Shown in pieces: positions 1 through 7,793 of a DNA stretch of 64,000 nucleotides (its first letter is position 1; each line of letters starts with the position of its first letter). A program made the position numbers and the translations under genes. The DNA is from Sphingomonas_R arantia (GTDB lineage Bacteria > Pseudomonadota > Alphaproteobacteria > Sphingomonadales > Sphingomonadaceae): contig NZ_JBHUGS010000002.1 in assembly GCF_042682045.1 (NCBI RefSeq), forward strand, positions 124,001-188,000, written 5' to 3'. The notes below the pieces were generated by a model. That model ran no database searches. It was not told the origin of the DNA and was given only the letters and a program-made list of their open reading frames with translations.

Positions 1-287
1 CCCCATGGATCGGCGGTCAGGAAGGTGACGCCGGGCAGGGTCTGGATCGCCTTCAGCGGGCTGATGCCGGGCAGCACCTTCTGGATTTCGGGGCCCTCCA
101 GCGTCGCGACCGAGCGGGTCACCCGTCCGGTGACGACGATCGCGCCGTCGCTTTCCGGGTCGCCTGCGGCGTCGGCGGTCAACGTCTGCGCCGCCGTATC
201 GGCTGCGGCTGGCACGTCGGCGGCGTAGGCAGTGGTTGAGGATGACGCGAGCATGAGCGCCAGGAACGGACGTTGAAAATTCGACAT
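1..287 (-). CDS. TonB-dependent receptor, N-terminal part (cut by window edge)
   Basis: The first 95 codons of a leftward gene that continues beyond base 1. The start is the ATG complementary to 285-287, preceded by an AGGGGG ribosome-binding site. The product begins with a signal peptide of about 23 residues ending in AYA, then an acidic linker, the TonB-box-like stretch GAIVVTG and a plug-domain opening (LPGISPLKAIQTLPGV). This order is typical of outer-membrane TonB-dependent receptors of sphingomonads, which take up iron chelates, cobalamin or oligomers. The substrate cannot be told from this fragment. No cobalamin riboswitch precedes it, so its position near the cobalt genes is not proof of a B12 role. 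Confidence 0.8.
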   Translation of the reverse strand, partial: MSNFQRPFLALMLASSSTTAYAADVPAAADTAAQTLTADAAGDPESDGAIVVTGRVTRSVATLEGPEIQKVLPGISPLKAIQTLPGVTFLTADPW

Positions 288-752
288 GAGGCCCCCTGAA
301 TTCGTGCTTTATTCGCACTGAACTGAGCGGGGCCTAGCGGGGCGTTCGCGTCAGTTCGGTGACGCGGCGGAGGCGGGACCATGACAGCGTGGGAACTTCT
401 GGGTGGTGCCTTCCGGGCTGTCCATGGTGACGACGTTCTGGTCAGAAACGGCGGCGCAGTTTGTCGAAAACGTGGCGCCGGAACCCGACCCGGAGCGTGT
501 TTTCGGGCAATGCTGCTGCTTTGGAGAACTGTCCGCCTACGGCAGTATCTTGGCGGGCGGCCCCGTGTCGCGGCGAAGGATCGACATCTAGATGTCCATG
601 CCGCGCCTAGTTATGCCGAGAATGGACGATCGGTTCGACCCGAAGAGCATCGTTCGGACGGGGGGATCGTTTGTCACTGCGGCAGGCCCACGGATGTTGC
701 AGCTATCCTGGTGTTGCAGGGCGGTGAGAACGATGGGGGCGAAGCCGTGGCG
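288..752. other. Long stretch without a recognisable gene
   Basis: About 465 bases between the start of the leftward TonB receptor gene and the rightward DUF3253 gene. Several frames are open by chance because of the high GC content, but none gives a protein I recognise or has a convincing ribosome-binding site. The left end must hold the promoter of the receptor gene. I see no riboswitch, tRNA or strong terminator in it. A fragment of a decayed gene cannot be excluded. Confidence 0.5.
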
Positions 753-1004
753 ATGGATGTGCAAGGGGCGACGCTGAGGTTGCTCGCCGCCCGGGCACCT
801 GGTGCGACGGTCTGCCCGAGTGAGGTCGCGCGTGTGTTGGCCAAGGCGGCGGGGGCGGACGTGGCGGGGGACTGGCGCCATTTCATGCCGGCGGTGCATG
901 CGGCGGTCGATGGGCTTGTGGAGGCGGGGGCGGTTCGGCTGAGCCGGAAGGGTCGGCCGATGGCGGTGCGGGCGGGGCCTTACCGGATTGGGCGCGTCGA
1001 CTGA
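753..1004 (+). CDS. DUF3253 domain protein
   Basis: A small protein of 83 residues made almost entirely of a DUF3253 domain, a winged-helix-like fold of unknown function. The family hallmarks are visible: a leading helix (LRLLAARAPGATVCPSEVAR), the central DWRHFMPAVHAAV segment, and the basic end LSRKGRPM. I chose the ATG at 753 because the domain begins directly after it. The frame stays open further upstream (to 381), but that part looks like chance. The gene ends 13 bases before the stop of the convergent DUF1636 gene. Biological role unknown. Confidence 0.65.
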   Translation: MDVQGATLRLLAARAPGATVCPSEVARVLAKAAGADVAGDWRHFMPAVHAAVDGLVEAGAVRLSRKGRPMAVRAGPYRIGRVD

Positions 1005-1017
1005 TCTGCTTGGTAAA

Positions 1018-1443
1018 CTACTCGACCAGGCCGCCGGGGGGTGGGGTGCGGGTGATGAAGTGGCCCTTCACACCGGCGGGCCATTGCTTGAAGGGGACCT
1101 GGCCCGTCTCGCTTGCGGCGTAGAGGATCGCGTAGTCGAGGATGGCGCGGGCGGCGTCCGCGTCGGGGGCGAACCGGCCGAGGACGTAGCCGACCTTGCC
1201 GGGCGCGCGCAGGTGGATGGTGCAGAAGTCCGCGCAGGCGAACAGGCAGGGCATTTCCTGCACCGCGACGCCAGCGAGTGTCGGGTCCTGCGCCTGGGCC
1301 TTGCGCAATGCGGCGACCAGTTGGGCACCACCGCGCTGGCCGGTTGCATCGTCGCGCGTGTCGGCGGTGTAGCGGCAGGTGTTGCAGGCGACGATGGCGG
1401 GACCGTCGGCGACTGGGACGATCTTCACGAGGCGACCTGCCAC
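1018..1443 (-). CDS. DUF1636 protein, probable metal or Fe-S binding (cobalt locus)
   Basis: A 141-residue cytoplasmic protein of the DUF1636 family, which has a thioredoxin-like ferredoxin appearance and is frequently encoded beside cobalamin or cobalt transport genes. Cysteine clusters are clear: C-x2-C in VACNTCRYTAD and three cysteines in MPCLFACADFCTIHL, fitting an Fe-S cluster or metal site. It overlaps the end of cbtA by 19 bases and is therefore the third gene of the cbtB-cbtA unit under the upstream cobalamin riboswitch. Its role is not established. Context argues for handling of cobalt or redox support of corrin synthesis. Confidence 0.8.
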   Translation of the reverse strand: MAGRLVKIVPVADGPAIVACNTCRYTADTRDDATGQRGGAQLVAALRKAQAQDPTLAGVAVQEMPCLFACADFCTIHLRAPGKVGYVLGRFAPDADAARAILDYAILYAASETGQVPFKQWPAGVKGHFITRTPPPGGLVE

Positions 1444-2153
1444 GGATGGATTGTCGTTGCCGCCAAACGGGGTTCGACCAGGCGGCCGAACAGGTCGGCG
1501 GTGACGAGCCAGAAGACGCCCTGCGTTCCGATCGCGGCAAGACGGAACTGCCAGAGCAGCGTGGCGGGGAAATCGGCCGGGACCTCGTCGATCGTCGGAA
1601 GCAGGAGCTGGAGACTTGTGACGGTGGCGATGTAGAGGCCGACTGCGATCAGCAGGCGGTCGAGCGGTTGCTGCGTGGCGATGCGACGGAAGGCCATGAA
1701 GGCGGCGGTGGCTACAGCGACCGAGAGTGCCAGCATCGCGAAGAAGGCGCCGGTGCGCATCCGAACGGTTTCATGCAGGCCGACCGCGGGCGGGGTGGGC
1801 GGATATTTGATCGCGGGGACAAGCACGATGACGACGAACGCGACGAGGCCGATCATCAGCGCCAGCCCGCGCGGACCGATCCGCCCAACCCGGCCGTGGA
1901 GCGCCGCGAACAGGATCGCGAGCAGCCCGCCGAGCGCGGTGCCGTAGAGCATCATCGCGGTGTAGAGGCCGAGGCCCCTCTGCGTCGCGCGGCTGACGAG
2001 TTCGGGTTCGGCCATGCCGGGCATCGCGTGCGCGGCCTCGAGCGCAATGGCGGCGTCGATCCGCGGTTCGGCGAACAGCAGCGCGAAGGTGGCGGCGACG
2101 AACGCGCCGAGCAGGCCGGCGAGCATCCCTCGCCAGAGCAGATGTCTGGTCAT
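1425..2153 (-). CDS. cbtA: Cobalt transporter subunit CbtA
   Basis: A 242-residue integral membrane protein of the CbtA family, predicted to import cobalt together with CbtB. Hydrophobic segments lie near residues 8-27, 68-88, 95-115, 137-157, 165-187 and 210-228. The start ATG lies 11 bases downstream of the cbtB stop, and the end overlaps the DUF1636 gene. Regulation by vitamin B12 is expected, because a cobalamin riboswitch precedes cbtB. The family assignment rests on the membrane layout, the internal sequence (AMPGMAEPELVSRATQRGLG) and the CbtB neighbour. Transport function in this organism is inferred from the family. Confidence 0.88.
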   Translation of the reverse strand: MTRHLLWRGMLAGLLGAFVAATFALLFAEPRIDAAIALEAAHAMPGMAEPELVSRATQRGLGLYTAMMLYGTALGGLLAILFAALHGRVGRIGPRGLALMIGLVAFVVIVLVPAIKYPPTPPAVGLHETVRMRTGAFFAMLALSVAVATAAFMAFRRIATQQPLDRLLIAVGLYIATVTSLQLLLPTIDEVPADFPATLLWQFRLAAIGTQGVFWLVTADLFGRLVEPRLAATTIHPWQVAS

Positions 2154-2164
2154 GATCGTGGGCG

Positions 2165-2389
2165 TCAGTGGCAGGGGAAGCCGAGCAGATGGCGGCCGTC
2201 ATGCACGAATTCGTGGACATACATGCCCTGGAACAGCGCGAACGCGCCCTGTTCGGTGCTGACGAAGTAGAGCAGGATCAGCGCCACGACGGACGCGAAC
2301 ACGGCCCAAGGGGCGATGTCCGCCAGCGGGATGGCGGGGATGGTGCCGATCGGGCGAGTGTCGTCGAAGACAGCAGTCTTGCTGGCCAT
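2165..2389 (-). CDS. cbtB: Cobalt transporter subunit CbtB
   Basis: A 74-residue protein with one membrane helix (WAVFASVVALILLYFVS) followed by the histidine-rich family signature YVHEFVHDGRHLLGFPCH at the C-terminus, which probably binds the metal. I chose the ATG at 2389 because an AGGAG ribosome-binding site lies 8 bases before it; the frame is open further upstream but runs into the riboswitch. It is the first gene of the cbtB-cbtA-DUF1636 operon. With CbtA it is expected to form a cobalt uptake system supplying the corrin pathway encoded just to the right. Confidence 0.9.
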   Translation of the reverse strand: MASKTAVFDDTRPIGTIPAIPLADIAPWAVFASVVALILLYFVSTEQGAFALFQGMYVHEFVHDGRHLLGFPCH

Positions 2390-2434
2390 GATGTCGTGCT
2401 CCTGCCGGGATGACGCGCCCGGTGCGGGGGTGGT

Positions 2435-2562
2435 GGTGCCGGGCGGGGTCTGGCTTTCGACGGGAGGCCCGTCGATCACAGTGGCGCGACCGCGCCGGAA
2501 TTGAGACCGGCTTCCCGCCCGGCTCCGGTGGGGTTACCTTGGGGCTTGCCCGGTTGCGCGTC
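2435..2562 (-). promoter_or_regulatory. Cobalamin (adenosylcobalamin) riboswitch upstream of cbtB
   Basis: Read on the minus strand, the leader contains the conserved core GGGAAGCCGGT, then ATTCCGGCGCGGTCGCGCC, the B12-box-like CCACTGTGA, and the closing AGCCAGACCC. These follow in the order of a class-I cobalamin aptamer. A possible expression-platform hairpin (arms 2416-2422 and 2439-2445) lies between the aptamer and the cbtB ribosome-binding site. By family knowledge, bound cobalamin should repress cbtB-cbtA-DUF1636. Exact ends are approximate. Confidence 0.88.
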
Positions 2563-2583
2563 AACCGTAGGGGAAGGGGTTGC

Positions 2584-3132
2584 ATGTCCGTCCGTCTCAT
2601 CCTGCTGTGTGCCGGCGGCACCGCGTCGGCGCGGGCCGGGGGCTTTGCCGATCCGGACGAGCCGCTCGATGCGGGTGGGCGGGCGAAGGTGGTGGCGATC
2701 GAGGGGCTGGCGGCGTCGCGGTGCTGGACGAGCCTGGGAAGGGCGGCGGTCGAGACGGCGGCGCTGGTCGGGCTGGATGCGAACGTCGAGCCGGCGCTGG
2801 CCGACATCGATCATGGCGACTGGCGGGGAAAGGGTTTTGCGGCGATCGATCCTGAGGCGTTGATGGGGTGGCTGGCAGCGCCGGAAGCGGGGGCGCCAGG
2901 GGGCGAGACACTCGCCGATGTGGTGGCGCGGGTCGGGCCTTGGCTGGACGGGCTGTGTACCGGCGACGGGACGGTGCTGGCGGTGACGCACGCGATGGTG
3001 GTGCGGGCGGCGCTGGTGCGGGCGATCGGGCTGTCCGCTGAGTCGACGATGGCGATCGATGTGGGCCCGTTGTCGCACACCTTGCTGTCGTTCAACGGTC
3101 GGTGGCGTTTACAGGGGTTGCGGCCGGGTTGA
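2584..3132 (+). CDS. Histidine-phosphatase-fold protein with degenerate active site
   Basis: A 182-residue member of the histidine phosphatase (phosphoglycerate mutase-like) superfamily, to which alpha-ribazole phosphatase CobC also belongs. The fold is recognisable from LILLCAGGTASAR at the start, the DIHGDW-like segment around residue 80 (ADIDHGDWRGK), a GGETL motif and the second histidine in AVTHAMVVRA. The catalytic Arg-His-Gly triplet is replaced by Cys-Ala-Gly (residues 9-11), so the phosphohistidine acceptor is missing. Start ATG at 2584 is preceded by GGGGAAGGGG. It is divergent from the riboswitch-controlled cbt operon. It may be a non-enzymatic relative of CobC. A catalytic role is doubtful. 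Confidence 0.72.
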   Translation: MSVRLILLCAGGTASARAGGFADPDEPLDAGGRAKVVAIEGLAASRCWTSLGRAAVETAALVGLDANVEPALADIDHGDWRGKGFAAIDPEALMGWLAAPEAGAPGGETLADVVARVGPWLDGLCTGDGTVLAVTHAMVVRAALVRAIGLSAESTMAIDVGPLSHTLLSFNGRWRLQGLRPG

Positions 3133-3139
3133 GGTGGTG

Positions 3140-3190
3140 CCGTCTCGGCTTCGCTCGACGGGTCCCTCGACTTCGCTCGGGATAAGCGGA
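3140..3190. repeat. Short intergenic repeat unit (CTCGACTTCGCTCGGGAT)
   Basis: Between two convergent genes lie two tandem variants of a short word, TCGGCTTCGCTCGAC and CTCGACTTCGCTCGGGAT (3166-3183). The second word recurs near 55131 and, with one change, near 62588, always in intergenic DNA. It looks like part of a dispersed extragenic repeat family. No coding function. Confidence 0.6.
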
Positions 3191-3212
3191 CTGGAATATG
3201 GCTCCTGGCCGT

Positions 3213-3857
3213 TCAGCGGTGGAGGATGCGGTCGGCGAGTGGTTCGCGCGCCTGCCAGCCGCGGCGTTCGAGTTCGGGGGTGTCCGATGGTTCGGCCGGG
3301 TAGCCGATGCAGAGCAGGGCGACGAGCGTCCAGTGTGCGGGCACGTCGATCATCGCGGTGACCGTGGCGGGGTCGAGGATCGAGACCCAGCCGACGCCGA
3401 TGCCGCGGATGCGCGCGGCCAGCCAGAGCGTGTGGATCGCCATGACGGTGGAGTAGCGCAGCGTTTCGGCCATCGTCGCGCGGCCGAGACCGTGGCCGGC
3501 GGCGGGGGTTTCGTCCGAGAAGACTGCGAGCAGGTCGGGTGCCTCGCGCAGGCCGTGGAGTTTGAGCGTGGCGTAGTGCGCGCGGCGCTCCGGGTCGGTG
3601 ATCCGGGCGGCGGCTTCGTTGTTCGCGGCGTCGACGTGGGCGGCGAGCGTGTCGCGGAGTTGCGGCGTGCGGAGCCGGACGAAGCGCCAGGGCTGCGCGT
3701 TGCCGACCGAGGGCGCGCGGGCGGCGGCGGCGAGCAGCGCGTCGAGCGTGCCGGGGGGGAGCAGGTTGGTCTGGAAATGGCGGACGTCGCGGCGCCAGTC
3801 GAGCAGTTGATTAAACTGTTCGGTGAAGCGGGCGTCGAAGATGGGGGGCTGCGTCAT
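3213..3857 (-). CDS. bluB: 5,6-dimethylbenzimidazole synthase BluB
   Basis: A 214-residue flavin-dependent enzyme of the nitroreductase fold that converts FMNH2 and oxygen into 5,6-dimethylbenzimidazole, the lower ligand of vitamin B12. The FMN-binding start region (RRDVRHF), the signature APSVGNAQPWRFV and the tail segment GIGVGWVSILDP are typical of BluB rather than of general nitroreductases. Start at 3857 overlaps the cobF stop by four bases (ATGA). It is the last gene of the leftward cob operon. Its presence shows that the organism makes its own lower ligand aerobically. Confidence 0.93.
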   Translation of the reverse strand: MTQPPIFDARFTEQFNQLLDWRRDVRHFQTNLLPPGTLDALLAAAARAPSVGNAQPWRFVRLRTPQLRDTLAAHVDAANNEAAARITDPERRAHYATLKLHGLREAPDLLAVFSDETPAAGHGLGRATMAETLRYSTVMAIHTLWLAARIRGIGVGWVSILDPATVTAMIDVPAHWTLVALLCIGYPAEPSDTPELERRGWQAREPLADRILHR

Positions 3858-4612
3858 GCGGGGGTGCTGCGGCGGAGGAGGTAGCAGTCCATGATCCAGC
3901 CATGTTCGGCACGCAGGGCGGCGCGACGGGCGAGGATCGTGGGGCCGGTTTCGGCGAGTGGGCCGGAGAGCAACGCCTGTTGCGGCATGCCGAGATAGGC
4001 GCCCCACCAGATCTGCGTGTTCGCTGGATCGAGCGTGGTGAAGGCGCCTTCGCCGTCGAGCATGACGGCGACCGTGGTGGCGTCGGTGGGCCAGCAGTGC
4101 GTTGCCAGTTGCCGCCCGGTGGTGATCAGGACGGGGGCGCCGAGGTCGTTCAACGGGATGGCGTGCGCGGCGGTGAGCGCCTGGAGGCTGGTGATGCCGG
4201 GCACGACGGTGACGCGCAGTGCCATGCCGCCGGCCTGCAACCGTGCGGCGATGCGGAGCGTGCTGTCGTAGAGCGAGGGGTCGCCCCAAACGAGGAGGGC
4301 CAGCCGACCGCCCTCGGGCAAGTGCGTGGCGATCTGCGCGGTCCAGGCGTCGGCGATCGCGGCGTGCCAGGTGCGGACGCCGGTCAGGTAGCCGGCGTCG
4401 GCATCGCGGACGGGGAGGTCGAAGGCGACGACGCGGGTGCTGGGGGTGAGGACCTCGTCACAGAGCGCGCGGCGGAGGTCGTAGAGATCGACGGTGTCGG
4501 CGCGCTTGCGGGGGAGGAGGATGAGGTCGGCCGCGCGCATGGCGCTCTCCGCCGCGCGGGTCAGGTGGTCGGGGTTTCCGGTGCCGATGCCGATCAGGTG
4601 GAGGTCGATCAT
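3854..4612 (-). CDS. cobF: Precorrin-6A synthase (deacetylating) CobF
   Basis: A 252-residue SAM-dependent methyltransferase that methylates C-1 of precorrin-5 and releases acetate, giving precorrin-6A in the aerobic pathway. The tetrapyrrole-methylase N-terminus is seen in GIGTGNPDHLT; the family-specific LILLPRKRADTVDLYDLR and the segment LALLVWGDPSLYDST follow. Four-base overlaps (ATGA) join it to cobA upstream and bluB downstream, so translation is probably coupled. CobF is found only in the oxygen-dependent route, which fits the presence of cobG here. Confidence 0.93.
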   Translation of the reverse strand: MIDLHLIGIGTGNPDHLTRAAESAMRAADLILLPRKRADTVDLYDLRRALCDEVLTPSTRVVAFDLPVRDADAGYLTGVRTWHAAIADAWTAQIATHLPEGGRLALLVWGDPSLYDSTLRIAARLQAGGMALRVTVVPGITSLQALTAAHAIPLNDLGAPVLITTGRQLATHCWPTDATTVAVMLDGEGAFTTLDPANTQIWWGAYLGMPQQALLSGPLAETGPTILARRAALRAEHGWIMDCYLLRRSTPA

Positions 4613-5331
4613 GGCGTGTCCATCAGCGGGCCGTAGAGGATCAGCGCGGGCGCGTCCGAGAAGCCGGCGGCGAGGCTGGCGGCGATCGTGGCGACGGTAC
4701 CGTGGGTCAGCCGCTGGTCCGGGTGGCCGATATTTTCGGCGAGCAGCGCGGGGGTTTCGGGCGGCAGGCCGTGCGCGACGAGATCGGCGGCAAGCGCGGG
4801 GAAGGTGCGTTTCGGCATGAACACGACGGTGGTGGCGGCGGGATCGGCGAGTGCCGCCATGTTGCGCGCCTCGGGCAGTGTGCCGGTGACGTCGTGACCG
4901 GTGACGAACTGGACGCGGCGGGCGCTTAGCCGGCGGGTGAGCGGGATTGCCGCTGCTGCCGCTGCTGCGAAGGCGGCGCTGATGCCGGGGATGACCTCGA
5001 ACGTGATGTCGGCGGCGCGGAGGGCGAGGATTTCTTCCTCCAGCCGGCCGAACATGCCGGCATCGCCCGATTTGAGGCGAACGACGCGGCCGCCGGTGAG
5101 GGCATGTTCGACGAGCAGGGTCGAGACCGTGTGCTGCGTGGGCGAGGGGCGGCCGGCGCGCTTGCCGACCGCGACAAGGGCCGCGCCGGGGCGGACGTGG
5201 GTGAGGACCGGGCCGGCGGACAGATCGTCGAACAGCACGACGTCGGCGCGGACGAGCCGGTCGACCGCCTTCAGCGTGAGCAGTTCGGGGTCGCCGGGGC
5301 CGGAGCCGACGAACGAGACGAAGCCGCTCAT
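4609..5331 (-). CDS. cobA: Uroporphyrinogen-III C-methyltransferase CobA
   Basis: A 240-residue SUMT enzyme adding two methyl groups (C-2 and C-7) to uroporphyrinogen III to form precorrin-2, the entry step to corrins and sirohaem. Family motifs are intact: VGSGPGDPELLTLKA, VVLFDDLSAGPVL, VGKRAGRPS, VRLKSGDAGMFGR and the late QFVTGHDVTG. There is no fused CysG oxidase or ferrochelatase domain, so it is the stand-alone form. ATGA overlaps link it to cobB and cobF. The start at 5331 is fixed by the motif position and overlap. Confidence 0.94.
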   Translation of the reverse strand: MSGFVSFVGSGPGDPELLTLKAVDRLVRADVVLFDDLSAGPVLTHVRPGAALVAVGKRAGRPSPTQHTVSTLLVEHALTGGRVVRLKSGDAGMFGRLEEEILALRAADITFEVIPGISAAFAAAAAAAIPLTRRLSARRVQFVTGHDVTGTLPEARNMAALADPAATTVVFMPKRTFPALAADLVAHGLPPETPALLAENIGHPDQRLTHGTVATIAASLAAGFSDAPALILYGPLMDTP

Positions 5332-6641
5332 CGGCCGCTGGCGATCAGGTGGAAGAATGTGCCCGACACGGAGCCCCGCCAGGAGCCGGTGTCGGCGAGG
5401 ATTTTGCCCTCCGCATCGGTGACATCCGCCAGCGGGGCGTCGGGTTGTTCCAGAATCGTCGAATAATGGAATTCGTGGCCGGCGAGGTGCGTGCCGGTGG
5501 CGAGCGATCCGACCGGGGCGAGGAGTGTCGCGCGGCGGTAGCCGAGGTGCATACGGCGCTGGGCGTAGCTGGTGACGAGGCCAAGCAGGCCCACCATGCG
5601 GTGCTGGGTGCCCTCCTTGTCGGTGAGCGCTGCCCCCAGTGCCATGTAGCCACCGCATTCGCCGTGGACCGGGCGACCGGCGGCGGCATGGGCGGTGAGG
5701 GCGGCGCGGAACCGGTCCGCCGCGGCGAGCCGGCCGGCGTGGAGTTCGGGATAGCCGCCGGGCAGCCAGACGAGGTCGGCGCCGGGGTCGGGTGCTTCGT
5801 CGGCGAGCGGGGAGAAGGGCAGGATCTCGGCCCCCGCCGCGCACCAGCCGTCGAGCAGGTGCGGGTAGGTGAAGGAAAAGGCGGCGTCGCGGGCGAGAGC
5901 GATGCGTTGCGCCGGGGGGTCGATGTGGTGGGGTGTGGCGGGCGGGGCGTCGGTCGCGGCGGCGGCGGCGCGGATCGCGGCGAGGTCGACATGGTCGCGC
6001 AGGAAGTCGGCGTAGGCGGCGATCTTGGCCTCGAGGTCGGGATGTTCGAGCGCCTGAACGAGGCCGAGATGGCGTTCGGGGAGGCTGAGGTCGGCGCGGC
6101 GCGGGAGCGCGCCGAACACGGGGAGGCCGACCGCGTCCATGCCGGCGCGGGCGAACCGATCGTGCCGCGGGCTGGCGACGCGGTTGAGGATGACGCCGGC
6201 GATCCGGACGCTCGGGTCGTAGCGCGCGAAGCCGAGTGCGGTGGCGGCGGCGGACTGCGCCTGGCCGGACACGTCGATGACGAGGACGACGGGCCAGCCC
6301 ATGCGGCGGGCGATGTCCGCACTGGCGCCGTTGCCGCTGGCGCCGGGGCGGGCGACGCCGTCGAACAGGCCCATCGATCCTTCGGCCAGCACGAGGTCCG
6401 CATCGGTGGCATGCGTGGCGAGGCCGTCGAGCAGCGCGGGCGCCATCGACCAGCTGTCGAGATTGTACGAAGGCCGGCCGCTGGCGGCGTGGTGGAAGGC
6501 GGGGTCGATATAGTCGGGGCCGCTCTTGTAGGGTTGCACCGCGACGCCGGCATCGCGAAGTGCGCGGAGAAGGCCGAGCATCACCGTGGTCTTGCCGGTG
6601 CCCGATGCGGGGGCGGCGATCATGAGGCCGGGGGTGGTCAT
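5328..6641 (-). CDS. cobB: Cobyrinic acid a,c-diamide synthase (hydrogenobyrinate form) CobB
   Basis: A 437-residue ATP-dependent amidotransferase that amidates the a and c acetate side chains of hydrogenobyrinic acid, using glutamine. The N-terminal P-loop is MIAAPASGTGKTTV, with YKSGPDYIDPAFH and LDSWSM following. The C-terminal class-I glutamine amidotransferase domain shows WLPGGYPELHA and the nucleophile motif GECGGYMALG. The histidine-containing end (HEFHYST) is also present. ATGA overlaps to cobM and cobA place it inside the coupled operon. In the aerobic route it acts before cobalt insertion by the CobN chelatase encoded upstream. Confidence 0.94.
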   Translation of the reverse strand: MTTPGLMIAAPASGTGKTTVMLGLLRALRDAGVAVQPYKSGPDYIDPAFHHAASGRPSYNLDSWSMAPALLDGLATHATDADLVLAEGSMGLFDGVARPGASGNGASADIARRMGWPVVLVIDVSGQAQSAAATALGFARYDPSVRIAGVILNRVASPRHDRFARAGMDAVGLPVFGALPRRADLSLPERHLGLVQALEHPDLEAKIAAYADFLRDHVDLAAIRAAAAATDAPPATPHHIDPPAQRIALARDAAFSFTYPHLLDGWCAAGAEILPFSPLADEAPDPGADLVWLPGGYPELHAGRLAAADRFRAALTAHAAAGRPVHGECGGYMALGAALTDKEGTQHRMVGLLGLVTSYAQRRMHLGYRRATLLAPVGSLATGTHLAGHEFHYSTILEQPDAPLADVTDAEGKILADTGSWRGSVSGTFFHLIASGR

Positions 6642-7432
6642 GCGGCGTCGTCCGATGGGCCCGCGAAGGGGGAGTCCGTGGTTTGCGGACGGAAGCGGCG
6701 GTCATAGCCGATGGCGTAGAGGCTGCTCTCGTCGAAATCCTCGGCCGCCAGCACGCGGCCGACGAGGATGAGGCCGGTGCGGCCGGGGCCGTCTTCGGCG
6801 GCGGCGACGATGGTGGCGAGCGTGGCGTGGACGAGCCGTTGCTCCGGCCAGCTGGCGCGCCAGACGATCGCGACGGGGCAGTCCGGGCCGTAATGGGGGG
6901 TCAGGTCTGCAACGACGTCGGCCAGCCGGTGGATCGACAAATGGATGGCGAGCGTCGCGCCGGTCGCGGCGAAGGCGGTGAGCGTTTCGGCGGGCGGCAT
7001 GGCGCTGGCGCGACCGGGGGTGCGGGTGAGGACGACCGACTGGGCGAGGCCGGGGAGCGTCAGTTCGGCCTCCAGCGCGGCGGCGGCGGCGGCGAAGGCG
7101 GGGACGCCGGGGGTGATGTCGAACGGGATGCCGAGCGCGCGGAGCCGGCGGAGCTGTTCGCCCATCGCGGACCAGATCGACAGGTCGCCCGAATGGAGCC
7201 GGGCGATGTCGTGGCCGGCGGCGTGGGCGGCGGCGATCTCCGCGATGATCTCGTCGAGCGAGAGCGGGGCGGTGTTCACGATGCGGGCGCCGGGTAGGCA
7301 ATGGTCGAGCAGCGCGGGCGGCACGAGCGAGCCGGCGTAGAGGCAGACGGGCGAGGCGGCGATCAGGTCACGACCGCGGAGGGTGAGCAGGTCGGGCGCG
7401 CCGGGGCCGGCGCCGATGAAGTGGACGGTCAT
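6638..7432 (-). CDS. cobM: Precorrin-4 C11-methyltransferase CobM
   Basis: A 264-residue tetrapyrrole methylase that methylates C-11 of precorrin-4 to give precorrin-5. Motifs: FIGAGPGAPDLLTLRG at the start, VCLYAGSLVPP, RLHSGDLSIWSAM and ITPGVPAFAAAA, which match CobM/CbiF. The last 25 or so residues (after AIGYDRRFRP) are a short low-complexity tail. Start 7432 follows from the motif position and the ATGA overlap with cobE. No sign of damage. Confidence 0.94.
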   Translation of the reverse strand: MTVHFIGAGPGAPDLLTLRGRDLIAASPVCLYAGSLVPPALLDHCLPGARIVNTAPLSLDEIIAEIAAAHAAGHDIARLHSGDLSIWSAMGEQLRRLRALGIPFDITPGVPAFAAAAAALEAELTLPGLAQSVVLTRTPGRASAMPPAETLTAFAATGATLAIHLSIHRLADVVADLTPHYGPDCPVAIVWRASWPEQRLVHATLATIVAAAEDGPGRTGLILVGRVLAAEDFDESSLYAIGYDRRFRPQTTDSPFAGPSDDAA

Positions 7433-7785
7433 GCGGTCTTTCCTTGGGCGATGGCGCAGGTCGCCATGCGATCGGGGCTGATGCGGCGCGGGACGAGGAG
7501 CTGCGCGTCGGGGCCGGCGGCGGCGAGAGCGGAGGCCTCCGCGACGCTGCCGGTGTCGCGGGCGGCGCGGCTGGCGGGGGAATTGGTTTGTGTTTCGGCG
7601 GCGGACAGCGCGGTCGGTGAGACGGGTATTAGGGGGAGGCCGAGCTCCTCCGCAAGCGAGGTGAGGGTGGCAAGCTTGTCCGCGGGGGCGGCGAGGGCGG
7701 TGGGCGTCGTCTCGCATGCGGCGAGCGCGGCATGGAGCGAGGCTGGGGTGGCGCCGCTGCGGTAGCCGAAGCCTGCGACGATCAT
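7429..7785 (-). CDS. cobE: Cobalamin biosynthesis protein CobE (CbiG C-terminal-like)
   Basis: A 118-residue protein related to the C-terminal domain of CbiG. In the aerobic pathway it is called CobE; its exact reaction is not well defined. The opening VAGFGYRSGAT and the middle segment LAEELGLPLIPVSPTAL fit the family. I chose the ATG at 7785 because homologues begin at this point; a GTG at 7812 would add nine residues and overlap cobL. The stop overlaps the cobM start by four bases. Confidence 0.82.
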   Translation of the reverse strand: MIVAGFGYRSGATPASLHAALAACETTPTALAAPADKLATLTSLAEELGLPLIPVSPTALSAAETQTNSPASRAARDTGSVAEASALAAAGPDAQLLVPRRISPDRMATCAIAQGKTA

Positions 7786-7793
7786 CGCGACGA

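Noticed and set aside
381..752. N-terminal extension of the DUF3253 frame
   Set aside because: Open by chance in GC-rich DNA; no conserved sequence and no better ribosome-binding site.
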